NCBI RefSeq assembly: GCF_000970205.1
Contig: NZ_CP009512.1
Coordinates: 3,286,001 to 3,350,000, forward strand
Direction: 5' to 3'
Source: Methanosarcina mazei S-6
GTDB lineage: Archaea; Halobacteriota; Methanosarcinia; Methanosarcinales; Methanosarcinaceae
DNA: 64,000 nucleotides
Of this stretch, positions 1-8,991 are shown in pieces. Under the pieces are notes generated by a model. The model worked only from the letters and a program-made list of their open reading frames with translations. It was not told the origin of the DNA and made no database searches. The translations under genes and the position numbers were made by a program. Position 1 is the stretch's first letter. Every line of letters begins with the position of its first letter.

Positions 1-2
1 AA

Positions 3-143
3 TCTGCAGCTGCTATGGAAGCTTACAATGCATACTGGGAGAATTCCTTCATCCCGGGAGCGGATATAATGTGGATGGTTCTTATCCTGATCCTTGCGGT
101 TATTGCTCTCTGGCAGGCAAGGACCTTTGTCTCGAAGTTCTGA
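3..143 (+). CDS. C-terminal end of an integral membrane protein (partial)
   Basis: The window opens inside a reading frame of 46 codons that ends with TGA at 141-143. The visible part ends in one strongly hydrophobic stretch (about 18 residues, MVLILILAVIALW) followed by a short basic tail, as at the end of a polytopic membrane protein with its C-terminus in the cytoplasm. A carbon-starvation (CstA-like) or other transporter is possible, but too little is visible to name the family. Confidence 0.55.
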   Translation, partial: SAAAMEAYNAYWENSFIPGADIMWMVLILILAVIALWQARTFVSKF

Positions 144-657
144 ACAGATGGAATATAATTAGCCATGCCTGTGAAAATGAGAAATTAATCATATGGAGGA
201 ATTGAAAAACAGATATCTCCGTTGAAGTTTTCCACCCAGCACTGCTATGAAGTTGGCCTTTTGGCGGATTCATCATTGCAGACCATGCTCAAGGATTATC
301 CATACCCACAGATTATGTGTTGTTTATCACCGGGAGTGGAAGATAAAGAGTACATTGCCCAGGGTTGAGTCTGTAGTTAACTCGATATAGTAAATCATAA
401 CCACTCATGAAACTCATATCATACAGCTTCTGCTTTTGGTCTTACCACCAGACAGATGGCAACGCGGCAGAAATGATTATTAAGAGAACAATTATTTTGT
501 AACGAGTCTTCATCACTGGTTAACAAGGTTAAAGAAATGAAAGTTACAAGTTAGGCTGTTAAGTTAAGCTGTTATATTTATGTCATGACCATCCAAAAGA
601 GAAAACTTCATTAAAAATAGATCTTCTCTTTCCGTTGGGATTATTACGCGAGAAATA
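144..657. other. Intergenic stretch without a supported gene
   Basis: About 510 bases lie between the membrane-protein end and the next ORF. A frame at roughly 194-367 stays open for almost 60 codons after a GGAGG at 195-199, but it has no usable start codon and resembles no family I know; it may be a decayed gene. The last 100 bases are AT-rich and probably hold the promoter of the next gene. No tRNA was seen. Confidence 0.4.
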
Positions 658-1218
658 ATGGCGATATACATGAACTATAGCAAAATGATAAAGGAAGATT
701 TTGACAGAATTCTTAACTCACGTCTCAATGAAGAAACCCTTCAATCAATAGTTAATATTCCGGGTGTTTCGGAAATAATATCCAAACATTTCAACAATGA
801 TACACTTCTTAAAGAAGAAACTCCCGGGTCAATAATTAATATTCCAGGCGTTTATGAAATCGTATCCAGGCATTTCAATGATGATATTCTTGATGTGTGG
901 GAGTATGAGCAGTACATAAAGGTTAAAGAGATTGTAGAAAGAATCGAATTGTGGAATCCGGAATTCCAGAGAACGATAGTACTGTTAAATTTACTAAACG
1001 AATTAACTGAAATTCTTTACGATACCCTGGATCTAAAACTGGACAAGTATATTAACCTTCGAGCACTTCCGGTCAGGGAGTTCCACAAAGAGGCTGTGGA
1101 CAAATATGCAGCATACCCTATCTGGACATGTGATTTTGAAGGATCCTGTCTTGTTGGTGCAGAGAAGTTTGAAATAGAATCTATCGATTCAATTCTCCAC
1201 CGCTTGGGGGATGAGTAA
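658..1218 (+). CDS. Hypothetical protein with an internal duplication
   Basis: A 186-residue soluble protein of unknown family with no signal peptide or membrane segment. Residues about 29-49 and 58-78 are two near copies of one segment (SIVNIPGVSEIISKHFNND and SIINIPGVYEIVSRHFNDD), so the N-terminal half arose by tandem duplication of about 29 codons. The C-terminal half is mixed alpha/beta with no motif I recognise. An ATG four codons downstream (670) is an alternative start; neither has a strong ribosome-binding site. It stands alone between AT-rich spacers, which fits an accessory gene. Confidence 0.6.
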   Translation: MAIYMNYSKMIKEDFDRILNSRLNEETLQSIVNIPGVSEIISKHFNNDTLLKEETPGSIINIPGVYEIVSRHFNDDILDVWEYEQYIKVKEIVERIELWNPEFQRTIVLLNLLNELTEILYDTLDLKLDKYINLRALPVREFHKEAVDKYAAYPIWTCDFEGSCLVGAEKFEIESIDSILHRLGDE

Positions 1219-1394
1219 AGGAATGAATAATACTCATTACAAACAAAAGCAAATACACAATGTTATGTAATTCAAAAGATTTCTAATGCTCAAAAGAAGG
1301 GGCATTATCATTTGAAAAAAGTGGATAGAAAAATTATATCCACAAATTAAAAGCGGACTTTGTTGATAGCAACTAAAAAGTTCATCTCCGGTTA

Positions 1395-2078
1395 TTACAA
1401 AACATACCAGTCAGAATCGTCCACCGAGAGGTCTTCCTTCAAGCCTACTTCCCGTTCGGGAAGCCCGAAGGCGTCGGTAATTGCATCGGAAAGGTCCTGA
1501 AGGTACTCTCTGGATGAGAGGCTGTTGTAAATGAAAGATTTATCGGGCTGAATCATCTTCTGAATTGTGGCTTCCCTGGGGACGATATCAACTTTTACAT
1601 CAACCATCACCAGGGCTTTTTCCATTGCAGTCCGGAAATCCCCGATACAGTAGGCTATCCTGTGCCTGTAGTTATTCCTTGTCTTTTCAAGGTAGGCGGC
1701 AATCCTTTCACTTTCTATTTTGATGAAGTCTCTCTTGATCTTTGTCACATTGCATTTGCCCATCATGAAAGTATAATTCATAAACGGGTACTGGGTATCA
1801 AGTTCCCTTGGAGCGATTCCGCAGGTCCCGAAGGTAACTATGTGTACATCTTCAGGCTTTAAAATTCCGAAGATTATCCGGTCAAATTTTTTATGGGACG
1901 GGCTTTCATGGTAAGGCTTTCTCTTGGCGCAGGGAACAAAAATACATACCTCCCTGTAAGGGGCTTCATACTCATTAATAACCCAGTCGTTGGCTTTTAT
2001 CATATCAGGATGGTAAATTATTCTCTCGGTATCAAGAGGCTCTTTAGAACGTTCGTCTTCAGGGATAATGGGCTGCAT
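1395..2078 (-). CDS. DUF5591 (archaeosine-synthase-like) domain protein
   Basis: The protein carries the core motif of the DUF5591 domain found in archaeosine synthase ArcS and related tRNA-guanine transglycosylase-like proteins. The motif FVPCAKRKPYHESPSHKKF is followed by a conserved block around FGTCGIAPRELDTQYPF. ArcS modifies preQ0 at tRNA position 15; this is a free-standing domain of about 227 residues, much shorter than ArcS, so it may be an accessory or a different nucleic-acid enzyme. The frame is open upstream to 2246, but those 56 residues are hydrophobic and unlike the family. I chose the ATG at 2078, preceded by GAGG. It faces the TrmB-like gene divergently. Confidence 0.75.
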   Translation of the reverse strand: MQPIIPEDERSKEPLDTERIIYHPDMIKANDWVINEYEAPYREVCIFVPCAKRKPYHESPSHKKFDRIIFGILKPEDVHIVTFGTCGIAPRELDTQYPFMNYTFMMGKCNVTKIKRDFIKIESERIAAYLEKTRNNYRHRIAYCIGDFRTAMEKALVMVDVKVDIVPREATIQKMIQPDKSFIYNSLSSREYLQDLSDAITDAFGLPEREVGLKEDLSVDDSDWYVL

Positions 2079-2493
2079 AAACCTCGAACTTATTGAGTCA
2101 GGAAATGATATATAAAATTTCCCGACCAGAAACTCTTGAACTAACGTTTTAAAAATGACCATGAAGGTATGATGAAATATTAGCAGATATTGCCTGACAA
2201 AAATAATAACATCAGGATCGAGAAACAAGTTTATAAATAGATTCACTGATATTGGTAATTAAATAACACCAAAAGGGAATAACAAATAGTAAAAGGGTAT
2301 AAAAAACGCTTAGAGGGAATAATACAATAAAGGACATGCTTTTAAAAGCAGATTTGGAGACTGGAAAAAGATTTTCTGTTTTGTGAGCTCCCTCAACCCA
2401 TATCTGTGCATTGTATGAAAATGCTGGCCGGTCCCATAAAACAGTAATAAATTCTAAAATAAAAAGGACGAATTTCCCTTAAATAGTGGTTTT

Positions 2494-2904
2494 ATGACAA
2501 ATTCCATTCATGAAATGATCAGAGCAAGCTTCAAGTGCGAGGACATGGTAAAATGTGTGCTCGGTTTGAAGTCGCTCGACATCGAGGCATATAAGGCTCT
2601 GCTTATGCATGGACCCCAGACAGCAGAAAAGCTGGGAGAGATTCTTAACAGAGAAAGGAGCACTGCATACCGTTCTCTTCAGAACCTCATAGCCTGTGGA
2701 ATTGTTTACAGAGAAACAAGGTCCATCGAAAGCGGGGGGTACTATTACGAATATGTAGCCATCGAACCTCAGGAAATGAAGCGGATGGTTAAGAAAAACG
2801 TTGATGAATGGTACAATCAGATGAACGAGCTGATTGAAAAAATGGATGATAAAGTAAACGCCCTGGTTACACGATTGGAAGATGACGAGGCTAAACAGAA
2901 ATAA
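2494..2904 (+). CDS. TrmB-like HTH transcriptional regulator
   Basis: A small (136-residue) DNA-binding protein. Residues about 25-85 form a winged helix of the TrmB/MarR type (GLKSLDIEAYKALLMHGPQ, then AEKLGEILNRERSTAYRSLQ as the helix-turn-helix), and residues 90-130 are a charged helix, likely for dimerisation. The sugar-binding domain of full TrmB proteins is absent. In archaea such short forms act as transcriptional repressors or activators; the target is unknown. An AT-rich spacer of about 400 bases separates it from the divergent DUF5591 gene, and it may control that gene. Confidence 0.8.
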   Translation: MTNSIHEMIRASFKCEDMVKCVLGLKSLDIEAYKALLMHGPQTAEKLGEILNRERSTAYRSLQNLIACGIVYRETRSIESGGYYYEYVAIEPQEMKRMVKKNVDEWYNQMNELIEKMDDKVNALVTRLEDDEAKQK

Positions 2905-3044
2905 TAAAGTTGAATATAAAAATGCAATAAAAAGATTAGAAAGTAATTAAAAATAAGAAAGTAGTTAAAGATCAGAATTAAGGAAAAATGTAGAAACCAG
3001 CAGAAAAGAATAAGAAAAATGTAGACCGAAAAATTCGGTCATAC

Positions 3045-4226
3045 TCACTGTTTTAATCCGTCTACAAAATCTCCCATTCTCTCGATTGCTTTTTTAATGT
3101 CATCAAGAGATGCTGCATATGCACAGCGCAGGAAACCTTCACCCGCTTCTCCAAAGACATCTCCCGGGATAGTAACAATTTTCTTTTCATTCAGCAGGCG
3201 CTCTGCAAAGTCAGAAGAGGAAAGCCCTGTATCTCCTATGTAAGGGAAGGCATAAAAAGCTCCTTTAGGGTTACAGCATTCAAGCCCTATCCTATTAAAA
3301 CCATTTACAATAAAGTGCCTGCGCCGGTCATATTCCCTGACCATCCTCTCCATCTCTCCTTTACCATTGCGGAGAGCCTCAATTGCCCCTACCTGCGCGG
3401 TTATGGGGGCACAGAGCATGCAGTACTGGTGGATCATCATCATAGAATGAATGATATCCGGAGCTCCCATAGCAAAACCGAGTCTTAATCCCGTCATGGC
3501 ATAAGCCTTGGAAAAGCCGTTCAGCATAACGGTACGGTCTTTCATGCCTTCAAGGGAAGAGAATGGGACATGGGTGCCTTCATAGGTGAGGCACTCATAA
3601 ACCTCGTCGGAAATTAAAAATAAGTCATTCTCAACAACGAGGTCTGCGATATCCTCCATTCCTTCCTTTTGCATAATTGCGCCTGTAGGGTTGTTGGGGA
3701 AATTGAGGACTATTGCCTTTGTTTTGCTGGTGATTGCAGGTTCAAGAACTTCTGCAGTAAGGCTGAAATCATCGTCCCTGTGTGTGGAAACAATAACAGG
3801 CTTGCCTCCTGCCATAATCACTGAAGGGACATACGCTACATAAGAGGGCTGAACCACAATTACCTCATCTCCGGGGTTTACCACTGCCCGGATTGCTATA
3901 TCAAGGGCTTCGCTTACTCCTGTAGTGATAAGAATTTCGGATTCCGGATTATAGTCCAGTCCATAGCGCCTGTAATAGGTCCTTGTAAGTTCGTCTCTGA
4001 GTTCCGGAAGCCCGGAGTTTGAGGTATATGAAGTCTGCCCTTTTTCAAGTGAGTGAATGCACATCTCACGGATATGCCAGGGAGTGATGAAATCAGGCTC
4101 TCCCACACCAAGGGAGATAATGTCCTCAAGTCCGGAAACCAGGTCAAAAAAACGGCGTATTCCTGATGGGGGGATACTCTTTACAGCTTCCGCAATGAAT
4201 TTTGAAGGATCGCATGGAGGTCTCAA
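3045..4226 (-). CDS. Class I/II aminotransferase (PLP-dependent)
   Basis: A 393-residue fold-type I aminotransferase of the aspartate/aromatic/alanine group. Visible signatures are LNFPNNPTGA, the PLP-lysine segment NGFSKAYAMTGLRLGF near residue 235, and the C-terminal arginine region FLRCAYAASLDDI. It probably transfers amino groups between an amino acid and 2-oxoglutarate in the cytoplasm; specificity cannot be read from sequence. The start is TTG at 4226, chosen because GAGGTG lies five bases before it and no ATG occurs near the N-terminus. An Lrp-family regulator is encoded just upstream on the same strand, which suggests amino-acid-responsive control. Confidence 0.88.
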   Translation of the reverse strand: MRPPCDPSKFIAEAVKSIPPSGIRRFFDLVSGLEDIISLGVGEPDFITPWHIREMCIHSLEKGQTSYTSNSGLPELRDELTRTYYRRYGLDYNPESEILITTGVSEALDIAIRAVVNPGDEVIVVQPSYVAYVPSVIMAGGKPVIVSTHRDDDFSLTAEVLEPAITSKTKAIVLNFPNNPTGAIMQKEGMEDIADLVVENDLFLISDEVYECLTYEGTHVPFSSLEGMKDRTVMLNGFSKAYAMTGLRLGFAMGAPDIIHSMMMIHQYCMLCAPITAQVGAIEALRNGKGEMERMVREYDRRRHFIVNGFNRIGLECCNPKGAFYAFPYIGDTGLSSSDFAERLLNEKKIVTIPGDVFGEAGEGFLRCAYAASLDDIKKAIERMGDFVDGLKQ

Positions 4227-4307
4227 GCAAACACCTCTATAAAAAATTATTTAAATCAGATGTAAAGTAAAACGGGATAAAAGGGGTAGTGTTTAAGCAG
4301 TTTCGCA

Positions 4308-4799
4308 TTAAAACGAAACCGGGAGCCTCTGAATGGACTCCGGTTCATGAAGGATTACCCCGTCTTCTTTATAGGTCTTCAGCACGAAATGCGTGGACGT
4401 ACTCTGGACCTGGTCAAGAGTGGCGATTTTTTCTGCCACAAAAAAGGCCACATCCTTCATTGACTTCCCCCTGACAGTTAGGGAGATGTCGTAGTCCCCG
4501 GACAGAAGCCTGACAGACCTTACTTCCGGGAATTTATAAATCCTTTCTGCAATTGCCTGATAGCCCTGGTTACGCTCGAGAGTGACCTTCAACTCAATTA
4601 CGGCGTAAACATAATTTTCCCCAACCAGGTCCCAGTCAACTATTGTCTTGTAGTGCCGGATAACTCCTGTTTCTTCAAGCTTTGCGATCGTCTGGGAAAC
4701 TTCCTGTGCAGACATTCCTGTCAGAGTCGCGATTTCTTCAGGACTTGTTCGAGCATCGTTTTCAAGAATTTCCAGTATATGTTGAATCATTTCATCCAT
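4308..4799 (-). CDS. Lrp/AsnC family transcriptional regulator
   Basis: A 163-residue regulator with an N-terminal helix-turn-helix (residues about 8-50, EIATLTGMSAQEVSQTIAKL) and a C-terminal RAM/AsnC ligand-binding domain (about 65-150, including RSVRLLSGDYDISLTVRG). Members bind amino acids and form octamers. It is encoded 81 bases upstream of the aminotransferase on the same strand, and such pairs in Methanosarcina suggest that it controls that gene. I prefer the ATG at 4799, which has GGTGG five bases before it, over the in-frame GTG at 4814. Confidence 0.88.
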   Translation of the reverse strand: MDEMIQHILEILENDARTSPEEIATLTGMSAQEVSQTIAKLEETGVIRHYKTIVDWDLVGENYVYAVIELKVTLERNQGYQAIAERIYKFPEVRSVRLLSGDYDISLTVRGKSMKDVAFFVAEKIATLDQVQSTSTHFVLKTYKEDGVILHEPESIQRLPVSF

Positions 4800-4869
4800 A
4801 TTGACCACCGGCACAAAGTTTGGGAAGAATAGGCACAGAACCCCGGTCTGGGGTCAGGGCTCTCTTCAA

Positions 4870-5778
<909 letters not shown>

Positions 5779-6105
5779 ATGGTCACTGAAATTTCACTCA
5801 ATACCATATGCGGACATACAACAAAAATAATCGCTACAAAAGAAGGAAAAAACACCCATATACATATTAAAACCACCTGTGAAAAACTTAGAAAATGGGG
5901 CACAAAATTCGATATGGGCACAAAAGACCTCATGGGAGGGCCCGATACAGTTCTCGCCCGGAAATCAGCTGAAAATCCTCTTACTCCCACATGCCTTGTC
6001 CCGGCTGCCGTGATGAACGCCTGCTGGCTCGAAAACGGCATGATCTCTAAAAACCTTGCCAGGGGAATGGGAAAAATGGAAATTATTTTTGACAAACTTG
6101 AGTGA
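5779..6105 (+). CDS. Conserved cysteine-containing small protein, function unknown
   Basis: A 108-residue soluble protein. It has cysteines near residues 11, 34, 74 and 84 and a histidine next to the first (TICGHTTKI), and ends with a basic segment rich in methionine. The C-terminal CLVPAAVMNACWLENGMIS region suggests a metal or Fe-S ligand set, but I know no characterised member. Small families of this kind are common in methanogens. The ATG is preceded by GAGG nine bases upstream. It stands alone, with spacers of several hundred bases on either side. Confidence 0.6.
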   Translation: MVTEISLNTICGHTTKIIATKEGKNTHIHIKTTCEKLRKWGTKFDMGTKDLMGGPDTVLARKSAENPLTPTCLVPAAVMNACWLENGMISKNLARGMGKMEIIFDKLE

Positions 6106-6386
6106 AGATAACTCAATGAATGAATTCCAGTTTTTACTCCTTTTAAGATAATGAGCAGTACGGGACCGAAAAAAGGAATTATGGAAACTGGATAAAAAAT
6201 TAAGAGTACTGCGAAAAAATCCTTTAGAAATCATAACTAGAGAATATTTATATTGAATTCGGTTATGTATAATTTAGTCAAAACTGAGCAAAAACAAATA
6301 GGTAAAAAAGAGAAGATACATATAAAAAATAATATTAACAAAAATATTAAAAACAATATTAACAAAATAGCGGCTAGAGTGATAAA

Positions 6387-7073
6387 ATGGAATTAAAAGA
6401 AATCAACAATTATGGACAGGAAATAATCAATTGCCTTAAACTTGAAACATCCCCTGTTGCAGTGAAACTGATCCCTAAAGGAGAAAAAGTTCCGGAAGGG
6501 ATCAAAAAAGCTGAGGAAGCCATGAGACACTGCCAGTTCGTTGACCGTGTAAGGAGGACCGGGGAAGCGTTATACACCGGGTGGGATGATCAGTTATGCA
6601 AAGGAGGCGCGGCAGTCATGGGTCTTGGAGCGCTTCCCCCAAAAGTCGCAAGTGGAGAATTCTACTATAAAGGTTTAAAACAGTTCGGCACCCAGGAAGC
6701 CGCAAAGCGCACTATTGATATGGTGCCAACCCTTGCCCCTCACTCTACAGAAGCTATCCTGTATTCGCCCCTTGAGAAAACCACATTTATTCCGGACCTT
6801 GTACTGGTGATCTGCAATCCCAGGCAGGTAATGCTGCTCACTCAGGCTTACATGTACAAAGAAGGGGGAAGGCTTGAAGTCAGTTTCGCGGGCAAACAGA
6901 GCCTCTGTTCCGACGGTGTGGTTCAGGCTAAAGAAGGTAAAATGGCAGTAACAGTAGGCTGTAGCGGCAGCAGACTTTATACAGATATTGCAGACGAAGA
7001 AATGACAATAGGTATCCCAATTGACCTTCTTCCCGACATCGCAGCCGGCCTCAAGGCAATCTGCCCCGAATAA
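6387..7073 (+). CDS. DUF169 family protein
   Basis: A 228-residue protein of the DUF169 family (COG2043), widespread in anaerobic archaea and bacteria. Family features visible are the opening SPVAVKLIPKGEKVPEG, a conserved cysteine at RHCQFVDRVR, DQLCKGGAAVMGLG, and the block CSDGVVQAKEGKMAVTVGCSGSR. The four conserved cysteines suggest binding of metal, heme or a corrinoid; no function is established. The ATG follows an AGAGTGAT ribosome-binding site. The gene is monocistronic and followed by a strong inverted repeat at 7148-7185. Confidence 0.85.
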   Translation: MELKEINNYGQEIINCLKLETSPVAVKLIPKGEKVPEGIKKAEEAMRHCQFVDRVRRTGEALYTGWDDQLCKGGAAVMGLGALPPKVASGEFYYKGLKQFGTQEAAKRTIDMVPTLAPHSTEAILYSPLEKTTFIPDLVLVICNPRQVMLLTQAYMYKEGGRLEVSFAGKQSLCSDGVVQAKEGKMAVTVGCSGSRLYTDIADEEMTIGIPIDLLPDIAAGLKAICPE

Positions 7074-7147
7074 ATATAAAACCCGAATCCTTATTTATGA
7101 TATAAATTCCTCCATATATATCCCTTAAAGGGGTGAATTACAACCAG

Positions 7148-7185
7148 ATATGAGATCGCGACATGACCTGTTTGCGATTTCATAT
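7148..7185. terminator. Inverted repeat downstream of the DUF169 gene
   Basis: Arms ATATGAGATCGC (7148-7159) and GCGATTTCATAT (7174-7185) pair over 12 positions with a single G-U pair and enclose a 14-base loop. A T-run follows at 7195-7199. It lies 75 bases after the DUF169 stop codon. It may act as an mRNA 3' hairpin or terminator, or be a binding site for a dimeric regulator of nob1; the sequence alone does not decide. Confidence 0.45.
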
Positions 7186-7399
7186 TTGATAACTATTTTT
7201 CTCGCCTCTACTATCGCACTAATCTCAGAACAACACCGAGAACAATACGTATTGAGGAAGTCAACCTCTTTTTGAACTCCAGTTTGAATATAAACCTGTT
7301 ATTCTGGTTATCTTTTAAAGAGAAATATAAAAATTGCAAAAGTTCTATTAGACAATAAAATTAATTAGAACCACAGTAAGTTCTGATTGAGTTTAGATC

Positions 7400-7472
7400 A
7401 TTATATAACTTTTAAAGTAGTCCTCTTGAGCGAGCGAAAAGGACCTCGTGCTCCCGAAGCGAAACTCGGGAG
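7400..7472 (+). promoter_or_regulatory. TATA box and two tandem hairpins upstream of nob1
   Basis: A TATA-like box (TTATATAA) lies at 7401-7408. Hairpin 1 pairs GTCCT at 7420-7424 with AGGAC at 7440-7444, and hairpin 2 pairs CTCCCGA at 7451-7457 with TCGGGAG at 7466-7472. Both loops contain the same AGCGA core. The structures sit 40-90 bases before the nob1 start, so at least the second should lie in the 5' untranslated region. Confidence 0.5.
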
Positions 7473-7510
7473 ACAATGAATTATATACTAACAGAGAAAA
7501 GAGAAAGAAA

Positions 7511-8017
7511 ATGACCTCTTACATAGCAGACTCGGCAGTCTTTATAATGGGAAACTGCGGCGTGGACAGTTCGCTGCTTATTACTGTCCCTTCGGTTGCG
7601 GACGAATTGAAGAGCAGGGATTCCATGCTCCGTTTTGACCTTGCAAAAGAGGAAGGGTTAAGGGTAGAATGGCCAGAACCGGAAATGGTAAAAGAGGTTC
7701 GGAAAAAAGCTGAACAGACGCGGGACTCCGAGGAACTTTCAAAAACAGACCTGGAAATTCTTGCAAAAGCTCTTGAACACAGGGAGACAGCTGTACTGCT
7801 CACGGATGATTACGCGGTCCAGAATGTTGCCGTGCAGCTCGGGATTCAGGTTAAACCTATAGCCCAGAAAAAGATAAAGGATGTTCTTATCTGGCAAAAG
7901 CAGTGTACTGGCTGTAAAAAAACCTTTGATAAGGGAGATGAATGCCCTATTTGCGGATCACCCCTGAAAAAAAAGAGAAAAAGAAAACTTAAAGGCAAAG
8001 GTTACCGGGAAAGCTGA
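7511..8017 (+). CDS. nob1: Nob1-like ribosome maturation endonuclease (PIN + zinc ribbon)
   Basis: A 168-residue archaeal Nob1. Residues 1-120 form a PIN nuclease domain with the expected acidic residues (D7, E32, D80, D99/D100). Residues 130-150 are a zinc ribbon with cysteines 132, 135, 145 and 148, followed by a basic tail KKKRKRKLKGKG. Nob1 cuts the 3' end of pre-16S rRNA during small-subunit maturation. The frame is open upstream to 7448, but the first 21 codons cover a 5' hairpin; the ATG at 7511 gives the family N-terminus. Other small-subunit maturation genes (RIO1 and Pno1-like) occur at 37-38.5 kb. Confidence 0.92.
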   Translation: MTSYIADSAVFIMGNCGVDSSLLITVPSVADELKSRDSMLRFDLAKEEGLRVEWPEPEMVKEVRKKAEQTRDSEELSKTDLEILAKALEHRETAVLLTDDYAVQNVAVQLGIQVKPIAQKKIKDVLIWQKQCTGCKKTFDKGDECPICGSPLKKKRKRKLKGKGYRES

Positions 8018-8180
8018 AGAAAAAGATATAACGCTTGATAGTCTAATAATGTTTTTAACTGAGAAAAGATATACTTGAATAAAATTTTTCGGGCAGTAAT
8101 TCCAGGCAGTATTCATAAGAAGAACTGCAAAATCGGCCGGAAATACAGCCAGATAAAAAATTTCAGGTGGGAATGGAGGC

Positions 8181-8795
8181 ATGAAGAATATAGAAGATCT
8201 CATTCAGAAAGCTGTGGAACTTCAGAACAACGGGCTTGGAACCGGCCAGATTGCCGATGAGCTTAACGTATCAAGAGAAACAGTTACATGGCTTTTAACC
8301 CGTTCGAAAAAAGAAGTCGCAGCTCCCGCTCCAAAAGACATATCCGTAAACTGGAGCAGCATAGGAAAGAGCGCTACACGGCTTCACTACATTTCGCTTG
8401 CACTCTGCGATATGGTGATTGAGACGCTGGAAAAAACAAACACCGAGGTGGATGTGGTAGTTGGTGTTGCAGCGAGTGGAATTCCACTGGCAAGCATGAT
8501 GGCAAATGAGCTGGGGGCAGATTTTGCCCTTTACCATTCCCGTAAAGGACAGGACATGGTCCAGCCAGGCCAGAAAGGCACCATCAGCAGGAACTTCGGA
8601 AGCGTTGCAGGCAAAAACTGTGTAATCGTTGACGATGTAATTACCACAGGTTCGACCACAATGGAAGTAATCGAGCAGCTGCGTGAAATGGACGCAAAAC
8701 CCAGAGCAGTGGTGGTTCTTGTGGACAAGAAAGGTGCGGATACAATCGCCAATGTTCCTATCCAGTCCCTTGTAAGGATAGTGCGCGTGGACTGA
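8181..8795 (+). CDS. GfcR-like regulator: HTH fused to a PRTase-like domain
   Basis: A 204-residue protein annotated in related genomes as an orotate phosphoribosyltransferase-like protein. Residues 1-45 are a helix-turn-helix ([20 protein letters not shown]). Residues 65-204 are a type I phosphoribosyltransferase fold with the PRPP loop [18 protein letters not shown]. The related haloarchaeal protein GfcR is a transcription activator of sugar catabolism, so a regulatory role, perhaps sensing PRPP or a nucleotide, is more likely than pyrimidine synthesis. The ATG at 8181 follows GGAGG by a few bases. It is the second gene after nob1, 163 bases away. Confidence 0.85.
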   Translation: MKNIEDLIQKAVELQNNGLGTGQIADELNVSRETVTWLLTRSKKEVAAPAPKDISVNWSSIGKSATRLHYISLALCDMVIETLEKTNTEVDVVVGVAASGIPLASMMANELGADFALYHSRKGQDMVQPGQKGTISRNFGSVAGKNCVIVDDVITTGSTTMEVIEQLREMDAKPRAVVVLVDKKGADTIANVPIQSLVRIVRVD

Positions 8796-8991
8796 AAAGA
8801 CAGAAAAGATGAAACAGAAGCAATCTTTTTTACTGGAGAGCCTTTCTCAGGAAGGGTTTTTCCAGAACTTACATTTATTTTATACTTGCTTTTTTATTTA
8901 CATCTGCCACACTTCTTAATGAGGCTTTTTTTGTTTTCACTGTCAAAAGAGATGAGAAAGATAAAGATTAACAGGTTATTGAAAAGGCCTG

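Noticed and set aside
2079-2246. N-terminal extension of the DUF5591 protein
   Set aside because: It is hydrophobic, unlike the family, and a better start with GAGG exists at 2078.
7448-7510. N-terminal extension of Nob1
   Set aside because: It covers the leader hairpin; the PIN domain begins at the ATG at 7511.
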